Positions 45,122 to 54,376 of a stretch of 63,172 nucleotides of DNA are shown here, in pieces; position 1 is the first letter of the stretch; each line of letters opens with the position of its first letter. Under the pieces are notes generated by a model. It had not been told where the DNA came from and ran no database searches. It was given only the letters and a program-made list of their open reading frames with translations. Location of the stretch: the NCBI GenBank assembly GCA_902573755.1, contig CACGLD010000003.1, positions 1 to 63,172 on the forward strand, written 5' to 3'. The DNA comes from an uncultured Pelagibacteraceae bacterium (GTDB lineage: Bacteria; Pseudomonadota; Alphaproteobacteria; Pelagibacterales; Pelagibacteraceae). The translations under genes were made by a program, and so were the position numbers.

Positions 45122-45976
45122 ATGAAAAATATAGATTTATCAACCTTTAGTGGAAAAAATGTGAATTTAATTTTAGATAAAGCAGACGAACTATTCAATC
45201 AAGATTTAGAGAGTAAAATTCACGCACATAAAATTTATTCACTTTTACTTGATCAAATACCAAAAATTTATGAGAATACAAGCGAGAATGGTTTTAGAGG
45301 GCTTCTCAGAAAAAAGATTTGGGATTGCGAAAATTTTTTTTTCTGGAACGAAAGGTATTCGTCTCAAGCTGGTCAAGATAAAATTATAAAAGATATTTTT
45401 TTTAATAATAAAAGGAACGGATTTTTTGTTGAAATCGGAGCCTATGACGGAATTGATGGAAGTAATTGTTACCATTTTGAAAGGTATTTAAATTGGGATG
45501 GAATTGCAATTGAACCATCAAATAGTCAATTTGAAAAATTACAAAAAAATAGAAGATGTAAGTTGATGAATTATGCTGTCAGTGAGGAGTCCAAGGAAGT
45601 TGAATTTATCGATGTTATAGAGGGCCTCACTCAAATGAGTGGAATAAATAACAGTTTTTTTGAGAGAAATAAGAATATAATTTTAAATAATCGTGAAAGC
45701 AAAACAAGATCAATCAATATAAAAACGATTACCTTCGATCAGGTTGTACCCAAAAATACCAAAATAGATTATCTCTCAATCGATATAGAAGGAGGAGAGA
45801 TGGCATTAGTAAATTCAATAAATTATAATGATTATGATATTAAGGTTATTACAGTAGAAAATAATGTTCCAGAAACACAAAATTTTAAAAATTTTTTCGA
45901 AAGTAAAAATTTTTTATATTTTGATAGGGTTGGACAAGACGAAATCTTTTATAATAGTAAATTTTTTAAACTCTAA
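45122..45976 (+). CDS. FkbM-family methyltransferase, within the his operon
   Basis: The protein has 284 residues. The SAM-binding segment FFVEIGAYDGIDGSN lies near 100-114, IAIEPSNSQFEKLQ near 131, and YLSIDIEGGEMALVNSI near 220-236; these are FkbM-type hallmarks. N-terminal 90 residues are extra and helical. Such enzymes O-methylate sugars or small molecules, often in surface glycans. It lies 1 bp after hisH and 3 bp before hisA, so it is translated with the his genes although no role in histidine synthesis is known. Signs point to an insertion. Confidence 0.85.
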   Translation: MKNIDLSTFSGKNVNLILDKADELFNQDLESKIHAHKIYSLLLDQIPKIYENTSENGFRGLLRKKIWDCENFFFWNERYSSQAGQDKIIKDIFFNNKRNGFFVEIGAYDGIDGSNCYHFERYLNWDGIAIEPSNSQFEKLQKNRRCKLMNYAVSEESKEVEFIDVIEGLTQMSGINNSFFERNKNIILNNRESKTRSINIKTITFDQVVPKNTKIDYLSIDIEGGEMALVNSINYNDYDIKVITVENNVPETQNFKNFFESKNFLYFDRVGQDEIFYNSKFFKL

Positions 45977-45979
45977 TAT

Positions 45980-46705
45980 ATGAAAATATTTCCAGCAATA
46001 GATATTAAAGATCAAAAATGTGTAAGGTTAGTTAAAGGAGACTTTGATAACAAAACTGAATATGAAATATCTCCTGTTGAACAAGCTGGAAGTTATAAAG
46101 ATCATGGTTTTAAAAACTTACATATAGTTGATTTAGACGGTGCTTTAACCGGAGAAACAGTTAATTTGGATATTATTGAACAAATAGTTACTAAATTTGA
46201 TCTTAAGATTGAGATTGGTGGAGGAGTAAGAAACTTTGAAAGTATTCAGAAATATACCGATGTTGGTGTTGAAAAAGTTATTTTAGGAAGTGCTGCTATA
46301 AAAGATAAAAATTTTTTAAAAGAAGCATGTGAGAAATTTCCAAATAAAATTGCTCTAGGTTTAGATGCTAAAGATGGATATTTATCGGTTTCAGGTTGGA
46401 AGGAAAATTCTAATCAATTAACTCTAGATTATTTAAAAGAAGTAAATGACTATGGTGCAAGTAGATTGATTTACACTGATATCAATAGAGATGGTATGAA
46501 GCAAAGTCCCAATTTCGAAGAGACAGCAAAGGTTGCAGATACTTCTAATTGCCCAGTAATCATATCTGGTGGAGTTTCTTCAATAGATGACATTAAAAGG
46601 GCTAAAGAGTTAAAAAATAAAAATATTGAGGGCATTATAGTTGGAAAAGCTATCTATGATGGTGATATCAATTTAGATGAATTAGCTAAGGAAGTAGATG
46701 CTTAA
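45980..46705 (+). CDS. hisA: Phosphoribosylformimino-5-aminoimidazole carboxamide ribotide isomerase
   Basis: The protein has 241 residues, a beta/alpha barrel with the internal half-barrel duplication of HisA/His[20 protein letters not shown] carries the catalytic Asp; [13 protein letters not shown] and the second-half [13 protein letters not shown] are the phosphate-binding repeats. Overlaps hisF by 8 bp. Confidence 0.97.
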   Translation: MKIFPAIDIKDQKCVRLVKGDFDNKTEYEISPVEQAGSYKDHGFKNLHIVDLDGALTGETVNLDIIEQIVTKFDLKIEIGGGVRNFESIQKYTDVGVEKVILGSAAIKDKNFLKEACEKFPNKIALGLDAKDGYLSVSGWKENSNQLTLDYLKEVNDYGASRLIYTDINRDGMKQSPNFEETAKVADTSNCPVIISGGVSSIDDIKRAKELKNKNIEGIIVGKAIYDGDINLDELAKEVDA

Positions 46706-47453
46706 AAGTAGAATAATACCTTGTCTAGATGTTAAAAATGGACGTGTAGTTAAGGGTATTAATTTTGTTGATTTAAAAGACGCTGGTGATCCTGTCGAAC
46801 AAGCAAAAATTTATTCTGATGGTGGAGCGGATGAAATTTGTTTTTTAGATATTACAGCTTCAAATGAAAATAGAGATACTATTTATGATGTCGTAGAGAA
46901 AACCTCGAAGAAGTGCTTCGTTCCTCTTACAGTTGGAGGCGGTGTTAGAAGTGTTGAGGATATTAATAAACTACTGAACTGTGGCGCAGACAAAGTATCA
47001 ATCAATACTGCTGCAGTTCAAAATCCAGAAGTAGTAGTAGAAAGTTCTAAAAAATTTGGGTCCCAATGCATTGTGGTAGCGATTGATGCTAAAAAAAGTG
47101 GAGATAAATGGGAAACTTTCACTCATGGAGGAAGAAATAATACAGGGATTGATGCAATAGAATTTGCGAAAAAAATGGAAGATAGCGGGGCAGGAGAGTT
47201 ACTAGTTACTTCTATGGATCGAGATGGTACTCAAGTTGGTTATGATATTGAGCTTATGTCTAAGATATCTTCTATAGTAAATATTCCAGTAATTGCATCT
47301 GGTGGAGTTGGAAACCTAGATCATTTGGTAGATGGAATTAAATTAGGAAATGCCAGCGCCGTATTAGCCGCATCAATATTTCACTACGGCAAACATTCAG
47401 TAAAAGAAGCTAAGGAATATTTGGATTCAAAAGGAATTCCTGTTAGAATTTAA
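46698..47453 (+). CDS. hisF: Imidazole glycerol phosphate synthase, cyclase subunit
   Basis: The protein has 251 residues. [19 protein letters not shown] with the catalytic Asp (DVKNGR), the repeated TVGGGVRS and ASGGVGN phosphate loops, and [13 protein letters not shown] with the second Asp. Partner of HisH; makes IGP and AICAR. Barrel is colinear with HisA. Confidence 0.98.
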   Translation: MLKSRIIPCLDVKNGRVVKGINFVDLKDAGDPVEQAKIYSDGGADEICFLDITASNENRDTIYDVVEKTSKKCFVPLTVGGGVRSVEDINKLLNCGADKVSINTAAVQNPEVVVESSKKFGSQCIVVAIDAKKSGDKWETFTHGGRNNTGIDAIEFAKKMEDSGAGELLVTSMDRDGTQVGYDIELMSKISSIVNIPVIASGGVGNLDHLVDGIKLGNASAVLAASIFHYGKHSVKEAKEYLDSKGIPVRI

Positions 47454-47454
47454 T

Positions 47455-47727
47455 ATGCTTAATACATTAGAAAACTTAATTAAACTTGCGAGAGAGAGAA
47501 AATTTTCACCTGTTGAAGGTTCTTATACTAATAAGTTACTTACAGATAAATCATTAAGTAAGGCAAAAGTTTTAGAAGAAGTTAATGAATTGATTGAGGC
47601 AGTAGAGGAGAATTCTAATAAAATTCACGAAGCCGCAGATGTATTTTACCATTTGTTAATGTATCTTGAGGCAAATGAAATAAAAATTGAAGAGGTAATG
47701 TCAGAGCTAGAAAAAAGAAAAAAATGA
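47455..47727 (+). CDS. hisE: Phosphoribosyl-ATP pyrophosphatase
   Basis: A stand-alone HisE of 90 residues. The metal-binding EEVNELIEAVEE and HEAADVFYHLLMYLE helices are complete, with the DVxYH motif as DVFYH. Hydrolyses PR-ATP to PR-AMP. No HisI domain is attached and hisI is not in this window. Overlaps the HIT gene by 4 bp. Confidence 0.95.
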   Translation: MLNTLENLIKLARERKFSPVEGSYTNKLLTDKSLSKAKVLEEVNELIEAVEENSNKIHEAADVFYHLLMYLEANEIKIEEVMSELEKRKK

Positions 47728-48089
47728 GTTACGACAATAACAATATCTTTGCAAAAATTTTACGTGGTCAGATACCTTGTGATAAAATTTATGAAGATGA
47801 TTTTGTTTTGTCATTTCACGACATTAATCCACAAAAAAAAATTCATGCTTTAGTTATTCCCAAAGGGAAATATATTGATTTAGATGATTTTAGTGTCAAC
47901 GCCTCTTCAGAGGAGATAGTTGGATTGTTAAAAGGTATTAATATAGTTGCTAAAAAGCTTGGTATTTCAACAGAAGTAGGTCAGGGCTATAGAGCTTTAG
48001 CAAACATCAGTGATCATGGTGGACAAGAAGTACCACATTTACATTTTCATCTGTTTGGAGGTGAAAGAGTAGGAAAAATGGTTGAGTGA
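47724..48089 (+). CDS. HIT-family nucleotide hydrolase (HinT-like)
   Basis: The protein has 121 residues. The histidine triad HLHFHL is at 105-110, middle His107 being the presumed nucleophile, and IFAKILRGQIPCDKIYEDD opens the protein as in HinT. Hydrolyses adenosine 5'-phosphoramidates. Often linked to hisE in alphaproteobacteria. Overlaps hisE and the GNAT gene by 4 bp each. Confidence 0.95.
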   Translation: MSYDNNNIFAKILRGQIPCDKIYEDDFVLSFHDINPQKKIHALVIPKGKYIDLDDFSVNASSEEIVGLLKGINIVAKKLGISTEVGQGYRALANISDHGGQEVPHLHFHLFGGERVGKMVE

Positions 48090-48589
48090 CCGAGGAAGTT
48101 AAAAGAAATTATTTAGAAATAAACTCACTTCAAGATCTTAAAGAAGGAAATAAGCCCTCAGAAGATTATTCTTTAAGTTTAATTGATCCAATAAATTTTC
48201 AATTAAATAAATTTTTCTATAAAAATATTGGTAAAAATCATAATTGGGTAGACAGACTTACATGGTCAGAAGAAAAATGGATTAATTATGTATCTAATGA
48301 AAGTGTTAGATCATATGTATTTAAATTTAATGATGATTTAGTTGGTTTTTTTGAATTAATTTTTCACCCAGAAAAAAATGAGACCGAAATTGCTTATTTT
48401 GGAATATTGGAAGAATATCAAAATAAAAAATTAGGTTCCTATTTATTATCCGAGGCAATAAAAAAATCTTTTGAAAATAAAGTTAATCGTGTTTGGGTTC
48501 ATACATGTTCATTAGATCATAAAAATGCATTGAGAAATTATATTTCAAGAGGAATGAAAATATTTAAGACTGAAATTTTGAATATTTAA
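48086..48589 (+). CDS. GNAT-family N-acetyltransferase
   Basis: The protein has 167 residues, GTG start overlapping the HIT stop (GTGA). EIAYFGILEEYQNKKLGSYL is the acetyl-CoA-binding beta4/alpha3 region (Q/R-x-x-G-x-G/A motif as QNKKLGS) and RVWVHTCSLDHKNALRNY the end of the fold. Substrate unknown. The stop interlocks with that of lolA on TTAA. Confidence 0.82.
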   Translation: MTEEVKRNYLEINSLQDLKEGNKPSEDYSLSLIDPINFQLNKFFYKNIGKNHNWVDRLTWSEEKWINYVSNESVRSYVFKFNDDLVGFFELIFHPEKNETEIAYFGILEEYQNKKLGSYLLSEAIKKSFENKVNRVWVHTCSLDHKNALRNYISRGMKIFKTEILNI

Positions 48590-49134
48590 TTCTGAATAGG
48601 GATTTTAAAAAGATTTTTTGAAAGCACCCTATTTTTTCTTATTGAGCTAAGAAAAGTAATATTAAAATTTTGATAAATGTCAGTATTTTGCCAACCGACT
48701 AAATCATAAGTTTGTTTATCAAAAAAAATATTAACTTCGTTATCTCTCTCTATAATTGTAAAATTAACTAGATTATTATCAACTATTCTTTCCTTAAGAT
48801 CATAGATTTTTTTTATTAGAAAATTTTTGTCTAAAATTAAATTTAAAGCAGTTTTTTCTAGCGGATATCTATAATAACTTGTCCTTGTTTTAATTACTAA
48901 AGATTTTCCATTTGAAACTAAAACTTTATTATTGCTTCGTGCGTACTCACAAAAAATCTTTTTGGGATATTCAATTGTACAATTTCCATTTTCAATTTTT
49001 CCATTTACATTTTGTTCAAATTTGAAATCTAAATTGTTAGTATTTTTTAAATTATCAATTATTTTATCTTTAATCTCTGCATTCGAAAATGATGTTAAAA
49101 TAGTTAAGAAAAATATTAATGAAAATCGGAACAT
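48586..49134 (-). CDS. lolA: Outer-membrane lipoprotein carrier LolA-like
   Basis: The protein has 182 residues with a signal peptide (cleavage after about residue 19, FSNA). FKFEQNVNGKIENGNCTIEYPKK breaks into the LolA strand pattern, and NKVLVSNGKSLVI and YYRYPLEKTALNLIL are recognisable counterparts of the core. Carries lipoproteins through the periplasm to LolB. Diverged; adjacency to ftsK (one-base overlap) is conserved in alphaproteobacteria and supports the call. Confidence 0.85.
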   Translation of the reverse strand: MFRFSLIFFLTILTSFSNAEIKDKIIDNLKNTNNLDFKFEQNVNGKIENGNCTIEYPKKIFCEYARSNNKVLVSNGKSLVIKTRTSYYRYPLEKTALNLILDKNFLIKKIYDLKERIVDNNLVNFTIIERDNEVNIFFDKQTYDLVGWQNTDIYQNFNITFLSSIRKNRVLSKNLFKIPIQN

Positions 49135-51218
49135 TAAAGCACGTCTCTTTTACCTACATGATTTGCTTTACTAACGACTCCATCTGCTTCCATCATGTCA
49201 ATAATTCTTGCTGCTCTGTTGTATCCAATCTGTAGTTTTCTTTGTAAAAATGAAGTAGACGCCTTACCTTCAGATCTAATTATATCTAAAGCTTGTTCGT
49301 AAAGTTCATCTTTCTCACCTTGACTTTGGCTATCGCCAATTTCTTTTTCATCAGCAAAATTTAAAATTTCGTCAACGTAATCTGGTTCTGCTTGAGATCT
49401 TAAAGAATTATTTATTTTTTCAATTTCACCATCAGATACAAACGGTGCATGAATTCTAACTATACGATTTGCTGAGGACATGTATAACATATCTCCTTTT
49501 CCTAACAATTGTTCAGCTCCTTGTTCACCAAGAATTGTCCTACTGTCTATTTTGGAGGTTACTTGGAAAGATATTCTTGTAGGAAAATTAGCTTTTATTG
49601 TACCCGTAATAACATCTACGCTAGGTCTTTGGGTAGCCATTATAATATGAATTCCTGCTGCTCGTGCCATTTGTGATAGTTTTTGAATATAATTTTCAAT
49701 TTCTTTACCAGCAACTAACATTAAGTCAGACATTTCATCAACAACGACTACAATATAAGGCATTGGTAATTTATGTTTCGCATTGTAACCATCAATATTT
49801 CTAACGCCTTCTTTTGTCATTAATCTATACCTACTTTCCATTTCTTTAACTACCCAGCCCAGTACAGAAGCTGCTTTTTTTGCTTCTGTTATCACTGGGC
49901 ACAGTAAATGTGGAATTCCTTCATACGTAGACAGCTCCAACATTTTTGGATCAATTAAAATAAATTTACATTTATCGGGCGTGTGTCTGTAAAGTAGTGA
50001 CAAAATAATTGTATTTATACATACTGATTTACCAGATCCAGTAGTTCCAGCTATAAGTAAATGTGGCATAGATGATAAATCACCAACTATTGGATTACCT
50101 GATATACTTTTGCCAAGTGCGATTGGTAGTTTAATATCTCTTTTTTTAAAATCACTATTGTTTAAAATTTCACTTAAATAAACATTTTCTCTAGAATTAT
50201 TTGGTAGCTCAATACCAATAGTATTGCTTCCAGGAATTGTAGATATTCTTGCAGACTCCGAGCTTGTGTTTCTTGCAATATCATCTGATAAATTAATAAT
50301 TTTTGAAACTTTTACTCCAGCAGCAGGTTCAAATTCGTTTAATGTTACAACAGGACCATGACTTACTTTTTTAATTTTACCATTAACCCCAAAATCTAAT
50401 AAGATTTTTTCTAAAAATTCAGGATCATTATTTTCATTTTTTTCAGATCCCTCTCTTTCTTTTTTAGAAGGTGTTTTTAATAAATCTATACTTGGGAGTT
50501 TAAATTTAATTTTGCTATCTTTTTTATTTTCAGCTTTTATAAAAGGTAAATCCTCTTGTATAAGATTTTTAATTTCATCTTGTGGTATATATTCACTTAT
50601 TATTTCACTTTTGTTTGTATAATTTTTTTCTTCTTTCTTTTTAAATAAATTTAAGAATTTTAAAATTAATTTATAAAATTTTACTGGATTAAAATTTATA
50701 CTTTTCAAGAATAAGAATAAAATTAAAATAATTAAAAAATAGTAAGCTAATTTACTGTTTATGAGTAAAATTTGGTTTAAGTAAGTCTGGTTGAGAAAAT
50801 CGCCAATAAAACCACCATTTCCATTTATATAAAATGTAAATGCATTGGAATAAAAATGAGTTAAAAAAAGTGATCCAAAAATACAATAAAGTACAGTAAA
50901 GAAAGTATTTTCTATAATTAAAATAAATTCTTTACTTCTCAATAGATTAATACCAGTAATTATAAATGTTAAAGAAATCAGATAAGCAATCAATCCAACT
51001 GATTGAAAAAACAAGTCAGAAACAAAACTACCCTTAAAACCAAAAAAATTTTTTATTTCGGTATTATCTGGAAAAATAAAGTTCGGATCTTCAGGTGAGT
51101 AAGTAAGTAGTGCTACAAATAAAGCTAAACCTAAAAGCAGGAGTAGCAATCCAGCAATCTCAGCTAACCGCCTACTTGTAAAATCAATGAATAAATTAGC
51201 TGTTTTTTTAATATCCAT
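49134..51218 (-). CDS. ftsK: DNA translocase FtsK
   Basis: The protein has 694 residues. Four N-terminal membrane helices (about 20-40, 70-92, 100-122, 155-172), a short linker (about 190-265), then the motor with Walker A GTTGSGKS at 391-398 and Walker B VVVVDEMSDLM (Asp/Glu 494-495). C-terminal gamma winged helix (LQRKLQIGYNRAARIIDMM) reads KOPS. Couples septum formation to chromosome dimer resolution. The linker is short, as in streamlined genomes. Confidence 0.98.
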   Translation of the reverse strand: MDIKKTANLFIDFTSRRLAEIAGLLLLLLGLALFVALLTYSPEDPNFIFPDNTEIKNFFGFKGSFVSDLFFQSVGLIAYLISLTFIITGINLLRSKEFILIIENTFFTVLYCIFGSLFLTHFYSNAFTFYINGNGGFIGDFLNQTYLNQILLINSKLAYYFLIILILFLFLKSINFNPVKFYKLILKFLNLFKKKEEKNYTNKSEIISEYIPQDEIKNLIQEDLPFIKAENKKDSKIKFKLPSIDLLKTPSKKEREGSEKNENNDPEFLEKILLDFGVNGKIKKVSHGPVVTLNEFEPAAGVKVSKIINLSDDIARNTSSESARISTIPGSNTIGIELPNNSRENVYLSEILNNSDFKKRDIKLPIALGKSISGNPIVGDLSSMPHLLIAGTTGSGKSVCINTIILSLLYRHTPDKCKFILIDPKMLELSTYEGIPHLLCPVITEAKKAASVLGWVVKEMESRYRLMTKEGVRNIDGYNAKHKLPMPYIVVVVDEMSDLMLVAGKEIENYIQKLSQMARAAGIHIIMATQRPSVDVITGTIKANFPTRISFQVTSKIDSRTILGEQGAEQLLGKGDMLYMSSANRIVRIHAPFVSDGEIEKINNSLRSQAEPDYVDEILNFADEKEIGDSQSQGEKDELYEQALDIIRSEGKASTSFLQRKLQIGYNRAARIIDMMEADGVVSKANHVGKRDVL

Positions 51219-51280
51219 ATATATGAATCAATTATACCACTTTGTATCATCTAATTTTTGTTGTTAAAATTAAAAATAAT

Positions 51281-52354
51281 ATGAGAGTTTGTATTCTTGG
51301 CAATGGTTTATCGAGCTTAACTTTAGCAAAATCTTTAGTTAATCAAAAAATTTATGTAGATGTTTTATATCCTAAAAAAAAATCTTTAGTAAATAAAACT
51401 CGTACAATCGGTATTTCCAAAAGCAATGTAGAATTTTATAATGAAAAAATAATTAATATTGAAAAAATCATTTATAAATTAAACAAAATAGAAATATACA
51501 GCGATAATTTAGAAAAACAAAAGTTAATTAATTTTGGAAACAATAAAGATCATTTATTTTCAATTGTCAAAAATCATAAACTTCAAGAAATTTTAGAAAA
51601 AAATTTATTTTTAAGTAAGTATTTTAGAAAAATTAATCATAAAAAAAAATTAAATTATATCAAGGATTATGATTTAGTTTTTAATACTGATTACAATAAC
51701 TCAATTACAAAAAAATATTTTAATAAAAAAATTGAAAAGAAGTACAATAGTGTTGCTTATACTACAATTTTAGAACATGAAAGGATTTCTAACAATGTTG
51801 CTGTACAAATATTTACAAAAAATGGTCCTTTAGCTTTTTTGCCTATTTCAGATTATGAAACATCAATCGTTTATTCTATTGAAGATCATTTGAAAAATGA
51901 GAAAGAAGTAAATAATTTGATTAATACTTATAATTATAAATACACTTTAAAAAAAATAAATAAAATTAATTCTTTTGAGCTACATGGACTAAGTTTGAGA
52001 TCGTATTTTCATAAAAATATTTTGGCATTTGGAGATTTGCTTCACAGAATTCATCCTCTTGCAGGACAGGGATTTAATATGACAATAAGGGATATAAAAA
52101 TCTTAAATGATATTATTCAAAAAAAAATTGAAATTGGTTTACCTTTAGACTCAACACTAAACACAGAATTTGAAAATAATCAAAAACATAAAAATTATAT
52201 ATTTTCTACAGGCATTGATTTAATTCATGAATTTTTTAATTTTGAGAGAAAGACTAAAAATGATTTTTTGAGTAAATCAATTAAATATTTTAATAAAACT
52301 CCAAGTATTAATAAAATTTTTACAAAAATTGCTGATAAAGGTCTTTTATTTTAA
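51281..52354 (+). CDS. UbiH/UbiF/Coq6-type FAD monooxygenase
   Basis: ATG at 51281 chosen (357 residues); longer frame from 51242 rejected. N-terminal FAD-binding VCILGNGLSSLTLAKSL, and the C-terminal GDLLHRIHPLAGQGFNM, which is the second FAD motif of the UbiH group. Hydroxylates the ubiquinone ring. Which position it acts on cannot be told; alphaproteobacteria often use a single broad-range member. Very Lys/Asn-rich. Confidence 0.87.
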   Translation: MRVCILGNGLSSLTLAKSLVNQKIYVDVLYPKKKSLVNKTRTIGISKSNVEFYNEKIINIEKIIYKLNKIEIYSDNLEKQKLINFGNNKDHLFSIVKNHKLQEILEKNLFLSKYFRKINHKKKLNYIKDYDLVFNTDYNNSITKKYFNKKIEKKYNSVAYTTILEHERISNNVAVQIFTKNGPLAFLPISDYETSIVYSIEDHLKNEKEVNNLINTYNYKYTLKKINKINSFELHGLSLRSYFHKNILAFGDLLHRIHPLAGQGFNMTIRDIKILNDIIQKKIEIGLPLDSTLNTEFENNQKHKNYIFSTGIDLIHEFFNFERKTKNDFLSKSIKYFNKTPSINKIFTKIADKGLLF

Positions 52355-52361
52355 TTAGTCT

Positions 52362-53000
52362 TTATTGAAGTGTGGTATTTTCGTAATTATCAAAAATGTA
52401 AGTTTTAAGAATTTCTGCAATTTTATTTTTTCTAATATCTAAGCTTTTAGCTTCAAGTAAGATTTGTTTTTCTTCAAGTGAAAATGGTGATGCCATAGCT
52501 AAAGCATTAATAGTCTCATCCAAACTTTGTTTCTCTAACGCTTTCCAATTTATAATAAAACCTCTTTTTTCAAATAAAGACTTTAGATCTTTGAAAATTA
52601 GTTCAAGATCAGAAAAATTTAGTTTTTCTTTTTCATTACTTAAATCATTTGCAAAAGCTTTATATTCGACCTCTACACTTCTATATTTTTTATCTGTATT
52701 TACTTCATTTATAATTTTAAATCTGATTTTTCCTTTTAATTCAATTAGATAACGACCATCTTCAGTTTCTTTAAAACTCATTATTTTTCCTAGACATCCA
52801 ACATCATGTAATTTTGGTATTCCATTTTTGTCTCTAGAATTTTTCGGCTGGATCATTCCTATTAATTTATTTGATTTCATACTATCATTAACCATATCAA
52901 GGTATCTTGGTTCAAAAATATTTAATGGCACTGTAGTATTAGGGAAAATAATAAAGTTACTGAGTGGAAACACTGGAATTATTTTTGGAAAATTGTTCAT
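52362..53000 (-). CDS. Lon N-terminal (PUA-like) domain protein
   Basis: The protein has 212 residues. IPVFPLSNFIIFPNTTVPLNIFEPRYLDMV is split across about 8-37 and is the Lon substrate-binding domain opening. No ATPase or protease domain follows. Stand-alone forms of this domain are widespread in proteobacteria; function unknown. Convergent with the UbiH-like gene (7 bp between). Confidence 0.87.
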   Translation of the reverse strand: MNNFPKIIPVFPLSNFIIFPNTTVPLNIFEPRYLDMVNDSMKSNKLIGMIQPKNSRDKNGIPKLHDVGCLGKIMSFKETEDGRYLIELKGKIRFKIINEVNTDKKYRSVEVEYKAFANDLSNEKEKLNFSDLELIFKDLKSLFEKRGFIINWKALEKQSLDETINALAMASPFSLEEKQILLEAKSLDIRKNKIAEILKTYIFDNYENTTLQ

Positions 53001-53036
53001 TTTTTATTTTATAATATATTATTAAAAAAAATTTAA

Positions 53037-53888
53037 ATGATATTTTGGATAGCCTCATATCCCAAAAGCGGGAACACATGGTTAAGAGCATTGTTGTCAT
53101 CATATTTTTATTCAGAAGAGGGCATTTTCAATCAAAATTTACTTAAAAATATCGATCAATTTCCTGAAAAAAGACATTTTAGCGATTTTAATTATGATCC
53201 TAAAATAGTAACTGATACATCTAAATTTTGGATTAAAGCTCAGGAAAAAATAAATTTAAACAATGAGTTAAATTTTCTCAAAACCCATAATATTTTAGGG
53301 TCAATCAATAACAGTAATTTTACAAATAAAAAAAACACATTTGGCGCCATTTATATTGTGCGGGATCCAAGAAATGTATTAACCTCTTTACAAAATCATT
53401 ATGAATTATCTAAAGATGAAGCTTTGAAATTTATGCTAAGTGAAAAAAAATACATTCACGATTATCAAACAAAAAATGATTTTAGTGATTTTCAATTTAT
53501 AAGTTCTTGGGAGAAAAATTATCAGTCTTGGATAAATCAAAAAATTTTACCAGTAAAATTAATTAGATATGAGGATTTAAATGTTAATACCTTGGATGTT
53601 TTAAAAGAAATAATTGAGTTTATTCAAAATACTATTAAAGAAAAAGAAGACTTTAATTTTTTAAAAGCTCAAAATGCTGTTAAATCTACTAATTTCGAAA
53701 ATATGAAAAATATGGAAAAAAAAAGTGGTTTTTTAGAGTCTGTTTTGTCAAAAAATGACACCAAAAAAATTCCTTTTTTTCATTTAGGACCAAAAAATGA
53801 TTGGAAAAGCATATTTGATAAAAGCTACCAAAATAAATTAAATTCAATTTTTGAAAATAACTTAAAAGAATTAAATTATTTAAAATAA
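53037..53888 (+). CDS. Sulfotransferase-domain protein (copy 2)
   Basis: The protein has 283 residues, paralogous to 41057-41908. YPKSGNT at 8-14 and RDPRN at 109-113 fall on exactly the same residues; the LKTHN, LIRYEDL and IPFFHLGPKNDWK blocks are also shared. PAPS-dependent sulfation of an unknown acceptor. The sequences differ enough that the duplication is not recent. Preceded by 36 bp that also contain the start of the Lon-N gene. Confidence 0.84.
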   Translation: MIFWIASYPKSGNTWLRALLSSYFYSEEGIFNQNLLKNIDQFPEKRHFSDFNYDPKIVTDTSKFWIKAQEKINLNNELNFLKTHNILGSINNSNFTNKKNTFGAIYIVRDPRNVLTSLQNHYELSKDEALKFMLSEKKYIHDYQTKNDFSDFQFISSWEKNYQSWINQKILPVKLIRYEDLNVNTLDVLKEIIEFIQNTIKEKEDFNFLKAQNAVKSTNFENMKNMEKKSGFLESVLSKNDTKKIPFFHLGPKNDWKSIFDKSYQNKLNSIFENNLKELNYLK

Positions 53889-53905
53889 AAATTTCCTCTT
53901 ATTGC

Positions 53906-53934
53906 TTGCATTTATAAAAACCGCTAACTATAAT
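53906..53934 (+). promoter_or_regulatory. Sigma-70 promoter of tRNA-Gly
   Basis: TTGCAT (53906-53911), a 17-base spacer, and a perfect TATAAT (53929-53934). Start expected near 53941, 7 bp before the tRNA. The strongest promoter I can see in the window. Confidence 0.85.
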
Positions 53935-53947
53935 GTTTTTAAAACAA

Positions 53948-54022
53948 GCGGGCATAGCTCAGTGGTAGAGCGTCTCGTTGCCAACGAGAAGGTCGAGGGT
54001 TCGACCCCCTTTGCCCGCTCCA
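53948..54022 (+). tRNA. tRNA-Gly (anticodon GCC)
   Basis: Complete cloverleaf: acceptor GCGGGCA (53948-53954) with TGCCCGC (54012-54018), D arm GCTC...GAGC, anticodon stem TCTCG/CGAGA with loop TTGCCAA and GCC at 53980-53982, and T arm GAGGGTTCGACCCCC. The CCA end is encoded at 54020-54022. The downstream carbinolamine dehydratase gene starts 9 bp later. Confidence 0.98.
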
Positions 54023-54031
54023 AAAAAAATT

Positions 54032-54376
54032 ATGAGTGATTTAGCAAATAAAAAGTGCGTACCATGTGAAGGAAATATTCCTCCTTTTAATGCTGAAGAA
54101 ATACATAAATATTTAAAAAAAGTTGATGGTTGGGACGTTCTAGAGGATAAAATTGATGGTTTTCATTTAATTAAAAGTTTTAAATTTGATAATTTTTTAA
54201 AAAGTCAAGAATTTGTAAATAAAGTAGGAGAAATAGCTGAGTCTGAAGGCCATCACCCTGATTTATGGTTTGGATGGGGTTATGCAAGAATTAAAATATT
54301 TACACATGCAATTAAAGGTCTAGCAGAGAGCGATTTTATCCTTGCTGCAAAAATTGATCAAATATCTAATGCCTAA
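54032..54376 (+). CDS. phhB: Pterin-4a-carbinolamine dehydratase
   Basis: ATG at 54032 (114 residues); frames that extend upstream only read the tRNA. Active-site signature GHHPDLWFGWGY with His74/His75 and the second His92 (FTHAIKGLAESD). Recycles the pterin cofactor after aromatic amino acid hydroxylation; no hydroxylase gene is in the window, and such proteins are often kept for other pterin-related or transcriptional roles. Only 9 bp separate it from the CCA of tRNA-Gly and no Shine-Dalgarno sequence is visible. Overlaps purH by 11 bp at the 3' end. Confidence 0.92.
   Translation: MSDLANKKCVPCEGNIPPFNAEEIHKYLKKVDGWDVLEDKIDGFHLIKSFKFDNFLKSQEFVNKVGEIAESEGHHPDLWFGWGYARIKIFTHAIKGLAESDFILAAKIDQISNA

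Noticed and set aside
53978-54031. Upstream extension of the carbinolamine dehydratase reading frame
   Set aside because: It only translates the tRNA-Gly sequence (RRSRVRPPL-type peptide); the ATG at 54032 fits the family.
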